Assembly (NCBI GenBank): GCA_023091665.1
Contig: JALJCQ010000015.1
Location: 2,108,001 to 2,172,000 of the forward strand
DNA: 64,000 nucleotides
Direction: 5' to 3'
From: Pythium myriotylum
Taxonomy: Eukaryota; Oomycota; Peronosporomycetes; Pythiales; Pythiaceae
The translations under genes were made by a program, and so were the position numbers. The notes beneath the pieces are model-generated. The model was given only the letters and a program-made list of their open reading frames with translations. It searched no databases and had not been told where the DNA came from. Below are positions 1 to 9,288 of this stretch, in pieces; the first letter of the stretch is position 1; each line of letters opens with the position of its first letter.

Positions 1-1389
1 GAAGCGCTGGCGTTGGATAAGTCGCTCGCAAAGATCACCTTCCTCCATGTAATCCATGACAACATAATACATTTCGTCTTGTACGTAAACGCCCTCAAGC
101 GCCACCAGGTTCGGATGAGAGACGCGTCTCATGATTGCAACTTCTTCATCCAAAGCATTTGAGCGCTTGCAGCATTTCACTGCACACAGCTGCCCCGTCA
201 AACGATTAACTGCGCGATGGACAATAGAGAAAGAACCTTCACCGATCTCCTTCATGAGTAAATATTTGCTTCGAAATGTAGCAAACTCAGCAGGGTCTGG
301 TGTTGATCCTGCGACAAACAAGAGTTTGTTTTTGACCGCTGAGTCAGTTTTCGTGTCTCCGAGTGGCGCGAGAGTGTGCACTGACGCCCTTCGTTCCTGT
401 GACAAGGATGTTGGTTCAGCCGGAACGCTCGGGCCTTGCAGCGATCCGTGTCGCTCGGTAAAGGATACTGAGTCTCCAGTAGCTCCAATTTTCGGGCGTG
501 GAGGGAAGGGACCCGTTGACTCATTTGCACCACTCGCTTCGTTGGTTAAACCATCGTCGACTCCTGACAACGCTGCATTGACCGCTTCCTGAGTAGATGC
601 ACGTTTGCGCGCTTCAATTTTGAGCCTCACGTTCTCCAGCCATGCGTAGAACTCGGTCTCGTCCTCTGCCTTGAGGTATACGGGAACATCAACTTTGTTT
701 GCAGGCGTTTGGTGTCCTTGCACTTCTATGTGTTTGAGGATCAATAGCAGCGAGGCGTTGACTTTTCCTTTAGTGGTCGACAACATCGTTGCTTCGTCGA
801 CGCCACCTCCTCCGTTTGGTCCGGCAGCAGTTCCGACGCCAGGCTTATCGACGAGGAGCACCGACTGCGGCCTAAAGTGGATTTCAAACAACGGGCTCGT
901 GTCGTCCTGGTCTTTGAAGCAGAGGATACCATGATCCCGCAGCCGAAAGTACTTTCGCTTCCACGACTTGAGGAACCCACCGGCCATTGATACGCGGTGG
1001 AAGAGATACCCGCCGAGGTAACGCTTGCCTTTTTGATGGCGAGGACTCATGATCTCCTCAAACGTGAAGCTACCCCCGCCTGCCGACTTTGGCGACTGCA
1101 ACTGCAACGCGTGCCCGAGTCCGACGGTGCTCGGCTCGAGTGTTGAGGTCTCTGATACCGAGGAATGGTCGGATTCGGACACGGACATGGACGACGAGAG
1201 CTCGTACGCCGGCGGCTTGATGGTGAGCCCAAGCGCCTCGGCGGGCGTGTCGCTCAGGTACGGGAGCACGGGCATGCCGTGGTCGTTGAGATCGGAGGAC
1301 GCGGAGGAGGCCGAGCTGCGTCGGTTCGCCGCGGCGTTCTCGGAGGCGAGCGCCAGCGCCGAGGGCGTGGAGAGCACGCTCGCGCTCAT
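1..1389 (-). CDS. PH-domain Ser/Thr protein kinase, 3' part outside window
   Basis: The protein reads right to left and is cut by the left edge. From the ATG at 1389 there is a Ser/Ala-rich N-terminus of about 120 residues, then a PH domain (roughly residues 125-255, with GGFLKSWKRKYFRL followed by beta strands). A polar linker follows, and then the start of a kinase domain at about residue 375: glycine loop IGEGSFSIV, the AVK lysine (LCAVKCCKR), a helix C with DEEVAIMRR, and hinge-region MDYMEEGDL. PH-kinases of this type act in phosphoinositide-linked signalling and the fold is CAMK- or AGC-like; the subfamily cannot be decided without the C-terminal half. The frame stays open upstream of the chosen ATG to about 1520, so an extra 5' exon or an earlier start is possible. 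No intron is visible in the part present. Confidence 0.78.
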   Translation of the reverse strand, partial: MSASVLSTPSALALASENAAANRRSSASSASSDLNDHGMPVLPYLSDTPAEALGLTIKPPAYELSSSMSVSESDHSSVSETSTLEPSTVGLGHALQLQSPKSAGGGSFTFEEIMSPRHQKGKRYLGGYLFHRVSMAGGFLKSWKRKYFRLRDHGILCFKDQDDTSPLFEIHFRPQSVLLVDKPGVGTAAGPNGGGGVDEATMLSTTKGKVNASLLLILKHIEVQGHQTPANKVDVPVYLKAEDETEFYAWLENVRLKIEARKRASTQEAVNAALSGVDDGLTNEASGANESTGPFPPRPKIGATGDSVSFTERHGSLQGPSVPAEPTSLSQERRASVHTLAPLGDTKTDSAVKNKLLFVAGSTPDPAEFATFRSKYLLMKEIGEGSFSIVHRAVNRLTGQLCAVKCCKRSNALDEEVAIMRRVSHPNLVALEGVYVQDEMYYVVMDYMEEGDLCERLIQRQRF

Positions 1390-1977
1390 GCTCGCGGAGA
1401 CCGTGGTGCTATTTATCGACTCGGGAAGTGTCGAGGAGAGAACACGCAGCGCTTCCGGCTTGGGCGAATGGATGCGGCCCACGACACAGAGACCGTGATT
1501 CGTATCGAGACAGACCAGTTATGATATGACACAGGTTTTTATAGGTACAATTAGTCAGATTAGTGTATGTACTTTCAGAAAATATGAATTAAAGAGGTGC
1601 GTTTCACATTCAGGAACATGGCCAGGCGACCTCAATACTGTAGAATTGATACATTGTTCAAATCAAATGAAGCCCGATTGTAGCAATATCAGTGTTTGCG
1701 TCGAACATGAAACTACGAAAATGAATATTCATCGAGTTGGCTGAGAACATCCCGTGAATGCGAACGGGAGAGCAGGTGCAAGAAATGGGGCACCGGAACC
1801 GCCGATCCCTCGCTCCATCGTCGCTCATCTCTCTCTTCCCAGGGTCTCATCTCGGCGATCTCCGATGGAGCTTCCGGCGGAATGCGCCGCCGTCCAATTG
1901 GCCCCGTCCACGGCTTCTCCGCCCCGAGAGTGTTGGTGGACAAATCCCAAATCCACGCGACGGCCGGCAGCGCCCAA
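1390..1977. other. intergenic region between divergent kinase and acetyltransferase genes
   Basis: This stretch separates two divergent genes. The part from 1500 to 1745 is AT-richer than its flanks and probably holds both promoters. I see no RNA gene, repeat or convincing coding exon. An open frame continuous with the GNAT gene begins at 1882, but its translation before 1978 has no family similarity. Confidence 0.5.
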
Positions 1978-2625
1978 ATGGACCCGACGCTCGTGAGTCT
2001 CCGCAAGGCGCGGCCGGAGGACGTGGCGCTCGTGCGCGACATGCTCGTGGACGGCATGCGCGAGAGCCCCTTCTGGAAGACCGTGGATCTCTACGAGGCC
2101 CATCCGCTCGCAGCGCGCGACGTGTTTCTGCAGCGCGCGCGCGCCCTGCTGCCGCACTCGTTCCTCATCATGTACGACGGCCAAGTCGTCGGCCACGTCG
2201 CGCTGACGCCGCCAGGGTTCAATGCGTCGCCCAGTGCATGGGAGATCCTCACGAACGGCATTTGGCTCCTGCCCTTCTACCACGGGTTCGGCTTCTTCCG
2301 CAGCGTGCTGCAGCTGGTGGAGTCCGAGGCGGAGGCCACGCAGCCAGTGCTAGCTCCTTACAAGCCGTATCAAATGCTCGAGGCGTTCGTTGTCGCGGAA
2401 GGCTGGCGCGGACGAGGAATCGGCCGCCATGTGCTGGAGCACCACGTGCTCGTGCCAGAGAACCTGGACACGAACATGGTTCTGCTGACTCAGGAGGAGG
2501 CGAACGTGCGACTCTACGAGCGCGTGGGCTTCCGCACCGTCGACGACCGCGTCGTCCACACGCACAACAATCGCGAGTTCCGCGAGTGGTTCATGTTGAG
2601 GCCCGCCGCTCAAGATCACCGTTGA
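1978..2625 (+). CDS. GNAT-family N-acetyltransferase
   Basis: A single-exon gene of 215 residues. The GNAT acetyl-CoA site is clear: after the strand MLEAFVVAEGW comes the pyrophosphate loop RGRGIGRHVLEHHV (motif A, R-x-x-G-x-G/A), and motif B follows as VRLYERVGFRTVDD. The N-terminal half (VSLRKARPEDVALVRDM) matches the usual first strand and helix. Proteins of this family move an acetyl group from acetyl-CoA to an amine on a protein or small molecule; the substrate cannot be told. The ATG at 1978 is chosen because it directly precedes the domain; an upstream in-frame ATG at 1882 would add 32 residues without similarity. No signal peptide or membrane segment is seen, so it is probably cytosolic. 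The next gene begins 81 bases downstream on the same strand. Confidence 0.85.
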   Translation: MDPTLVSLRKARPEDVALVRDMLVDGMRESPFWKTVDLYEAHPLAARDVFLQRARALLPHSFLIMYDGQVVGHVALTPPGFNASPSAWEILTNGIWLLPFYHGFGFFRSVLQLVESEAEATQPVLAPYKPYQMLEAFVVAEGWRGRGIGRHVLEHHVLVPENLDTNMVLLTQEEANVRLYERVGFRTVDDRVVHTHNNREFREWFMLRPAAQDHR

Positions 2626-2706
2626 TGATTGACTCAAAGTCGTAGTGAGCGTGGTTTTCTACCAATCAATAATCAAAGGGTCTTGCCATCTCCTCCACCC
2701 GCAGAC

Positions 2707-4482
2707 ATGGGCGACGCTGAGCAGCTCCGCGCTCGCGGCAACGCGCTCTACAGCGAGGGCCGCTTCGAGGAGGCGCGCGCGCTGTACGACCAAGCCATCG
2801 AGGCGCTGGCCCCGTCGCCCGCCGAAGCGCAGAGCCGATCGCTGATCGCACAACTGTACTCGAATCGCGCGCAGACTTTCGTCCAGGAGCGCAGCTTTGC
2901 GCTGGCGCTGCAAGGTGCGACGACAAAGCTCTTAGTGGCTCCACTACGCTCGTTATAACCGTATACGCGTGTGGTAGACGCTGTCCGTGCGCTGGAGTAC
3001 GACCCCGAGAACGAGAAGGCCCAGCTACGACGACTCGTGGCGCTCGAAAACCTCGAGCGGTTCGAGACGGCGCTTCAACTCGTGGAGACCGTTCTCGACA
3101 ACGTCGAGTCGCGCACGAAGCATCATGCGCTGTTTGATTATGCTATCGCCGCACGGCGGCGTCTGAGAAAGAATCTGCAGCAAGACAAGCTCGCGGCCAA
3201 GCAAGAGTCCCATGCGATTGGCCGTATGGTACACGACAACCAGAAGCTGCGTATTAATTTTGGGTGAGTCGCCATGTGTTAGCTTGTGGTGCAGCAGGAA
3301 TCTCTGTTCCTTTCGTAGGAGCTGACATGATTGTTTAGCTGTTTGATCCCTTCTCGGGTAGCCATCGGTGAGTTCTTTGATGTGTCGGTCAACATTGGCA
3401 ACGAGTTCGGACTCTTCCGTCGAGATTATCTCCGGGACAGCGCACCTATCAAGCTGCAGTGCGAGCTTCGAAACAACCTCGACAACAGTCTACGTTTGGT
3501 GTTTCGAACGGCCCGGAGCACTGCTTCAGCCTCAGCTCTAGATGAATCCGACGGCAACGCCCCAACGGATGGTGTGGTGACACTGAACGATCGAGGCAAG
3601 GCTCACTTTCAGCTCGCGATCGTGTTTGCTGATAGTGGACTGACCCAGTTGGACTTCCGAACGGACATGGCGATCGGGCTTTCTGTCCACAGCGACTCGG
3701 CTGTGCGCTGGAATCTCTTACCGGTTGTCTCACTTCCATTCTCGTTGGTCGCAAGCCCTTCCGTGCTTGAGACCATGAACCAGGAGCCCCTCGACTCTGT
3801 CAGCTCATCCCTTGGTATCCACTGCTGTCGACCAGTGTGGTTGCCGTCGATAGAGCGCGAGCTTCTGCTCGCTGAATCACCAGGAAACCTCGGGATTGGT
3901 GGTAAACTCTGGGATTCGTGTCTTGTGCTCACTCGCTATCTCTCCAGACACAGCGGTGAGATCCACGGAAAGACAGTGCTTGAGCTTGGCAGTGGCCTCG
4001 GTCTAGTCGGAATGTTTTGTGGTTTGCTTGGAGCCAAGCACGTGACTCTAACCGACATTGATGAAGTCGTGCCGCTGCTCGCTTATAACATCCGCCTCAA
4101 CTTTCGTGACGAAGTCCAACCCTCGTTGGCAGCAGTGCCTCACTTTTGGGGAACCTCGACTGAGAGTCTCCCAGTGCAACACCCTGAAGTTCTCGTGCTC
4201 TCCGACGTCGTCTACGATCCTGAAGGCTACGCACCACTAGTGGCGTCGCTGAACGCTCTCTCAATCTCAAGTGCAACGACAATTTTCATGGCCCACAGGT
4301 CGCGGAATCCGATGGAGCACTTATTCTTCGAGTTGCTTGCCCAGACGTTTGAGTACGAGCAGGTTGACTGGGCCACGGAGGAGTCTGATCTCCGATCGCA
4401 AGCCGGAGCTTCTTCCCCAGAGGGGAAAGACGAGCTTACGTTGCAGGATGTCAAGATCTTTCGAATCGTGCGCAGGGCTTGA
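2707..4482 (+). CDS. TPR protein fused to a METTL21-type methyltransferase
   Basis: Three exons (2707-2914, 2978-3263, 3339-4482) encode 545 residues; the introns are 63 and 75 bases with GT/AG ends and the frame is kept across both. Residues 1-165 form a TPR array (LRARGNALYSEGRFEEA, LYSNRAQTF, LEYDPENEKAQLRR) like those that bind chaperones. The middle, beginning ACLIPSR-like at GCLIPSRVAIGEFFDV, has no family I recognise. The C-terminal third is a class I methyltransferase of the METTL21/Methyltransf_16 group: GGKLWDSCLVL, SAM loop VLELGSGLGLVGM, acidic TLTDIDE, and the family motif SDVVYDPE. Such enzymes methylate lysines on chaperones or translation factors using S-adenosylmethionine. 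The TPR part may bring the enzyme to a chaperone; that is inference. Confidence 0.85.
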
Positions 4483-4986
4483 ACACAATCGAAGATCGAA
4501 CCCATGCCAGATCATTCAGAACCCACCAGCACATCAAACGGCTAAACCGATCGCATCCAACGAGGAACCTTTTCGTCATTGCGGCCCACTACAAGCTTGC
4601 CTGTCTTTGGAGATCCGGGCTGTCGTAGGCATCTAACGACAGGTCGGAAGCTGCACGTCCAGAAACATATACAAGAGCGAGCCTCTTAGAACTTGACCTG
4701 GTTTCTTCTCGGCACTTCAAAGTGGCCAACCTGTCGTTGGGTAGGGTGCTCTTCTCTTTGCAAGGGTTGCTTCTTCGTTTCTGGATTTCTTCGGATCGGC
4801 AGTGAGATCTACTTTGTTACTGCCGAGGCGCTGCTTACAGAATCCACTGGAGGACAGTTGCAACTTATCCTCCTGGCACTGGAGTTTCAGTGGGGAACGT
4901 GTTGCAGTGTGTGCAGCAGAGGCGCGGCGGCGGCCCCCGCTGAGCTTCAACAGCAATCTTGGCCGACACATGTCCGAAACAGAAGC

Positions 4987-5050
4987 GCGACCTGACTACT
5001 CCAGACTGGAGTGGTCAGGTTAGGTCGCAGCAACTGGACTCCAGTTGCTG
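4987..5050. repeat. two adjacent inverted repeats (foldback)
   Basis: The first, 4987-5028, pairs GCGACCTGACTACTCCAG with CTGGAGTGGTCAGG and then GGTCGC, with one mismatch and a five-base bulge. The second, 5028-5050, is a perfect 11-base arm pair, CAGCAACTGGA and TCCAGTTGCTG, around a one-base centre. Side by side they could form two hairpins. They lie in gene-poor sequence, so they may be the tip of a decayed foldback or MITE-like element. A role as a transcript end for the upstream methyltransferase gene is less likely, as they lie 500 bases beyond its stop. Confidence 0.6.
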
Positions 5051-6190
5051 TGAGTGAATCAAGTAGACTCCTGTCCTTGTGTACGCGCTCTTGCTCCGGT
5101 GGCTACATGGTCATCCGAATGGAAGGTGTCCGGCTTGCTTCAGGATATCAATCATCCTCATCAAGCAGACAACCGCCCTGGCTGCCGCTCGGCGACAGAT
5201 CCGGGCGCGTATCTTGAACTGACCTTTGCGGGTGCCAGACGCGACTGTGCGAAACTGTCGCTTCTCGATGGGGAACCGACTCACCAAAGTCGTATCAGTC
5301 TTGGGAAGGAAGGTCTTTGTTTACAGTGGGGATTGATGAGTGCCGAAAAGTCAGAATGGCCAAGCAGCTGGCGCGTGAGTTACGAACAAAGCCGAGCGCT
5401 TGGAGACTTACGACCACTTTGCTGAATGGGGCGACACCGACATGGATACAGTGCGAGAGATCCGGACGTGAGGGCGTTCACGATTAGTTGCCGTCTTAGG
5501 CGCCACCGCCTGGATCGAAACCCGAGAACGTCAATTGTATGACGGCGGTTCGGCGTGTTGGACGAAAGAAAGCCGGTCGCCCCGACCTCCTTTACAGAAT
5601 CACGTATCGAGGAGGAGTGGATTACTTCGTAATAATGACAGGTCGGCTTTCCACACAAAATGGCACGGGGAATGGCACTACTCTATGAGGAACGGGAACG
5701 TGGCATGCCAAGTCAGGCCCTCACGCGCACACATCTCGTCAGCTCGGGGATTTGAAGTGGAAGCGAGAAGCAGCGATTGAGAATCGAGAATACACCAGGA
5801 TGTAAAGGCAGCCACCTCAACAACAAAATGGCTACCGCCCGGGGTGGCGAATCTGCGCACTGGGCGATCTTCCTGAAGAGCTCAGCTGCGTGGGCTTTGA
5901 AGAAAAGCCTCAGCTGGGCTGCTGGTCAGATCCGGAATCGTCGATTATAATCTCGCAAATTTTGGGTCCCAGCCGAGCCTTTGCAGTGCGCACTGTACAT
6001 CGCACGTTCTCATGAGGATTATTGTGCTGACTGACGGCACGGCGGGCGTTGTCTCGGACGTCCGGCTCGCACTGGTGTAAGGCAAGACAGATGTGGGACG
6101 TCCACCTAGCATCCGCTCCCACGGAACGGGTCCGGATTTGTGTGGTTTGCGTGACCGGCTTGACGTTTCAGCCCATCATTTCGTCCTGCG

Positions 6191-6228
6191 ATTGGCTGAA
6201 AGTGCCGTTTGGAAATGAATCAGCCAAT
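6191..6228. promoter_or_regulatory. inverted pair of CCAAT motifs upstream of the Myb gene
   Basis: ATTGGCTGA at 6191-6199 and TCAGCCAAT at 6220-6228 are exact reverse complements, 20 bases apart, and each contains a CCAAT core, the site bound by NF-Y in eukaryotes. A third site, CCAATTGG, is near 6314. They lie about 460 bases before the Myb start codon. A role in expression is inferred only from the motif and its position. Confidence 0.3.
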
Positions 6229-6688
6229 GAGCGTCGACTAGTCGGATCGCAAGGTGAAGCGGTGCAGCTGGTCCCGAGGACCGCCGCCACTACTTTCCCG
6301 GACTTGGCTACCAATTGGTTACGCTGCGCGATCTTGCGTGCAGTATGCTGCCACTTGTTCTGTCTGTGTTCCATGTCTACCTCCGCGGATGATGTACACG
6401 GCCGGGCGATGGGCCGTGCATGGACTGCCCGTCGGCTGGAGGCAGTACGTTCGCAAAACAGCATGCTGGGTCGCGAGCCCGCCCCCTGCTTCTCCATTTC
6501 GACTTGCACCGTCGGCAAGTCAGCGTCTGCGCAGAAATAGATCCGGCGTGTCGGTCGGTGTGTTCGTTCCATCTCTCTCGCCGACCCGCAGCGTCAACTC
6601 GAGACAGCCCCGGCTGGCCCCTCCCACTATCACCATCCTTGACCCACCGCCTGACTTCTCTCTCATTTGAGAACTTGCTCACTCCGGA

Positions 6689-7789
6689 ATGAGTGTGATC
6701 ATGCCTCACGACGAGGAGAAGCCGCGCAACAGCATCGATGAGCGCGCCATCGAGAAACCCACTGAGACCACCGGGACAGCCGACGCGCTCTACGACAGCG
6801 ACAGCGACAACGAGCTCAAGACCAAAGACAACAGCGACAGCGATGACCAGGACGACGATGACGAAGATACCATCCGCCTGGACCCCAAGGATATGCTGAT
6901 CGTCAAGGACGGCACCATCAAGGTCGCACACCCTTACCAGGAACCGGAGCCCCAGTACGACGCCAACGGGGAACTCATCAAGGCCTCGGGCACGTGGACC
7001 CAGGTGGAGCACGAACGGTTCCTCAAGGCCATCCAGACCTACCCCAAGGGCCCGTGGAAGGCCATCGCGGCCATGGTCGGCTCGCGCACCGTCCGTCAAA
7101 CGCAGACGCACGCGCAGAAGTACCGGGAGAAGATGGCTCGACGACTTCGCGGCCTTCGTAACCGCAACGGCACTCTGCAGACGCCGCCGATGCGGCTTTC
7201 TCAGCTCGTTGCGACCTCGCCCATGTATGGTCAGCTCGTGATGCCGGCCATGCAGTACACGCACCGCCCCCAGTCTCTCGGGATGAACGGTGTCGAGTAC
7301 CTGCCCATGCCTCAGACGTACATGACGACGTCGCCGACCCACACCATGGTCGAGACTCCTCATGGCATGCGTCCGGCACTCCCGACGGATATTTATTACT
7401 CGCCGACGCATGGCTACCACCAGTACCACCACGTGCAGCAGCACCCCCACTCCCACGTGGCCAGCCCTCCCGGGGTTGCCATGGAGTACGAGAGCTCGTA
7501 CAAGCATCACCACCACAACCAGCAACAGCACCATCACCACTCATCCATGCCACCCAAGACGCCACCGACGCCGGCATCAGACCTTCAGCCGACTCCTTGG
7601 ACGGAGAACGCCCCGAAAGTGCTCGTGCCGGCTCCTGACTACGCCGAGTCCATGGACTTCCTGATGAACTTCTACTCCATCGATCCGAACCATCCAGCTG
7701 CCCACGCCCACCTTCTTCAGGCACAGCAGCAACACTACGCTAACTCCCAGGCCCAGCAGAGCAGCCATGCAGCTTCCACGACGTCATGA
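6689..7789 (+). CDS. single-repeat Myb (SHAQKYF-like) transcription factor
   Basis: An intronless gene of 366 residues. An acidic N-terminal stretch (DSDSDNELK, DDQDDDDEDT, residues 35-62) is followed by one Myb/SANT repeat at residues 101-148: GTWTQVEHERFLKAIQTYP, then WKAIAAMVGSRT, ending in THAQKYREK. That end is a variant of the SHAQKYF signature that marks the plant-, amoeba- and oomycete-type one-repeat Myb proteins, which bind DNA in the nucleus. The C-terminal half is rich in His, Gln and Pro (HHHHNQQQHHHH) and is likely an unstructured activation region. The ATG at 6689 is first in frame; another at 6701 is equally possible. The promoter region holds CCAAT motifs. Confidence 0.88.
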   Translation: MSVIMPHDEEKPRNSIDERAIEKPTETTGTADALYDSDSDNELKTKDNSDSDDQDDDDEDTIRLDPKDMLIVKDGTIKVAHPYQEPEPQYDANGELIKASGTWTQVEHERFLKAIQTYPKGPWKAIAAMVGSRTVRQTQTHAQKYREKMARRLRGLRNRNGTLQTPPMRLSQLVATSPMYGQLVMPAMQYTHRPQSLGMNGVEYLPMPQTYMTTSPTHTMVETPHGMRPALPTDIYYSPTHGYHQYHHVQQHPHSHVASPPGVAMEYESSYKHHHHNQQQHHHHSSMPPKTPPTPASDLQPTPWTENAPKVLVPAPDYAESMDFLMNFYSIDPNHPAAHAHLLQAQQQHYANSQAQQSSHAASTTS

Positions 7790-9288
7790 GAGGAAGCGCC
7801 GTTGTGTGTTTCAAGTAGTTAAATACGCGAGGGCGGAGATAGATGCCGACCTCGTCGTCCTAGTTTTCCGTGTCCAAGCGCGTCCAGAAGCGTACCTCGA
7901 TGTCAAACCACTGTAATATCACTAACTTCAACCACGATTTCTCCCACGCAGTCATCGCTTCCGTCGCGGCATTTGGCGTCGCCGCCGGAAGCTTGATGGT
8001 TCTTCCCCGCAGAGGTCCGGCGCGAACGGGATGGCTCCGCCTCTCTGCGATAGGCGATGGGCGCACGCAGTTCCGTACGCTTCGAGATCTTGTAGAGATC
8101 AGCGCAGTTCCATGTGGAGAAGGCAGCCATGTGTGAGGCCGTGGGAGCCACACGTCGCGAACCGGATCGAATTGGATCGACGCGACGACCATCTGAGATC
8201 TGTCAGCACGACCAGTGTAGCCATCTCGGGCCTGTCTCGTGCACGAAACCGTCAAATTGTTGACATGTCAACACCCAGTCACTCCGGCGAGAAATGGGTC
8301 CGGCGGACAGACCTGCTCAGGTTGAAAAGCCTCTTCCCGGTGCCTTTCGTTAAAGTCGCCCCCGCAAGGCGCTGTCTTCGTCTTCTCCACGGTCTCCATG
8401 AAAGAACGAAACGCCTGTGCTTAAAGACTCGTCGGCGATGGTAGTACAGCACTGGCTCCAGCAACGAGCTCGAGGGAGCAGAAGAACCGCCCGCGCAGAC
8501 ATTAACGACAGACATTTCATTAAGACAGGCCGACGGCGAAAGGCTGCCGGTGGTGGTAGGAGCGGCTCGTTTACAGGATCGTCCTCGGAGGCGACTTTGT
8601 TATGGCTCAATGACGAACGAGGCACGTTAAGAAGATCATCTCGCTCAACAGCATCAGTTGTTGAAGCCTCGTCGTTCCTCCGCATATCATGAAGTGCCAG
8701 AGCACGCTGAGAACCTCGGCAAACAGCCACCTCTCGTGGTAAGCTGGATGTGAAGGAATGGATCAGTCAAATATTGGTCTCAACGGTGCTCTTTACCGAT
8801 CAATGCGACTTGAAAATTTACTCACGAGGCAGACACGCAGCAATTCGCCGTCATGAACGGCGCTCGACTCGACACACATCCACTCACGTGTTTCGGGGCG
8901 TGATCGCGATCTTCTGCGACGTGTGCGAACAAGTTGAAGTCCTTCTGTGAATTCATACACCATGTTTGGTGTCGTCAAATGGGAGCCCAAATGAATCCAA
9001 TTTTGGCCAATCCCATGATACCAGCACATCGCACCTCACCGATTACGAATTGCCATCATCTTCATGCCCCGAGCCCCCGGCCTCGAACCTACTTCAGTGT
9101 TCTCGCCAAACTGGCGATCTGAGCCGACGAAGAGAGCCTCGAGCCCAGCCTCTCTCAACTGCCTCCCCCCCTGGCCCCTCCTGGCCCTCCATCCTTCTCT
9201 GGCTCTGGTTTGGATTCGCCCCACAGCTTTTTGCTCAGGCATTTGGTTTCGCACAAAAGAAGAGCGTCTCACCCCAGCACTAGCCAAG
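7790..9288. other. intergenic region before V-ATPase subunit a copy 1
   Basis: About 1.5 kb with several open frames under 140 codons and none with a recognisable domain. The last 225 bases stay open in frame with the V-ATPase gene, but the similarity to the second copy begins only about 12 bases before the shared ATG, so I treat this as untranslated leader and promoter. Confidence 0.5.

Larger units (their letters stand above)
4483..6688. other. gene-poor region, possible decayed mobile sequence
   Basis: About 2.2 kb without a gene I can support. Between 4690 and 5780 the frames are broken by many stops and there are two foldback sequences at 4987-5050, which suggests remains of a small mobile element. 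The last 500 bases are probably the promoter and 5' leader of the Myb gene and contain CCAAT motifs near 6191, 6224 and 6314. Open frames of 60-160 codons here show no recognisable domain. Confidence 0.4.

Noticed and set aside
1049..1524. Plus-strand open frames across the start of the PH-kinase gene
   Set aside because: They are complementary to the Ser/Ala-rich N-terminus of the kinase and have no domain.
5535..6122. Reverse transcriptase or transposase remains between 5.0 and 6.1 kb
   Set aside because: No conserved catalytic motif could be read in any frame; only the foldbacks hint at a mobile origin.
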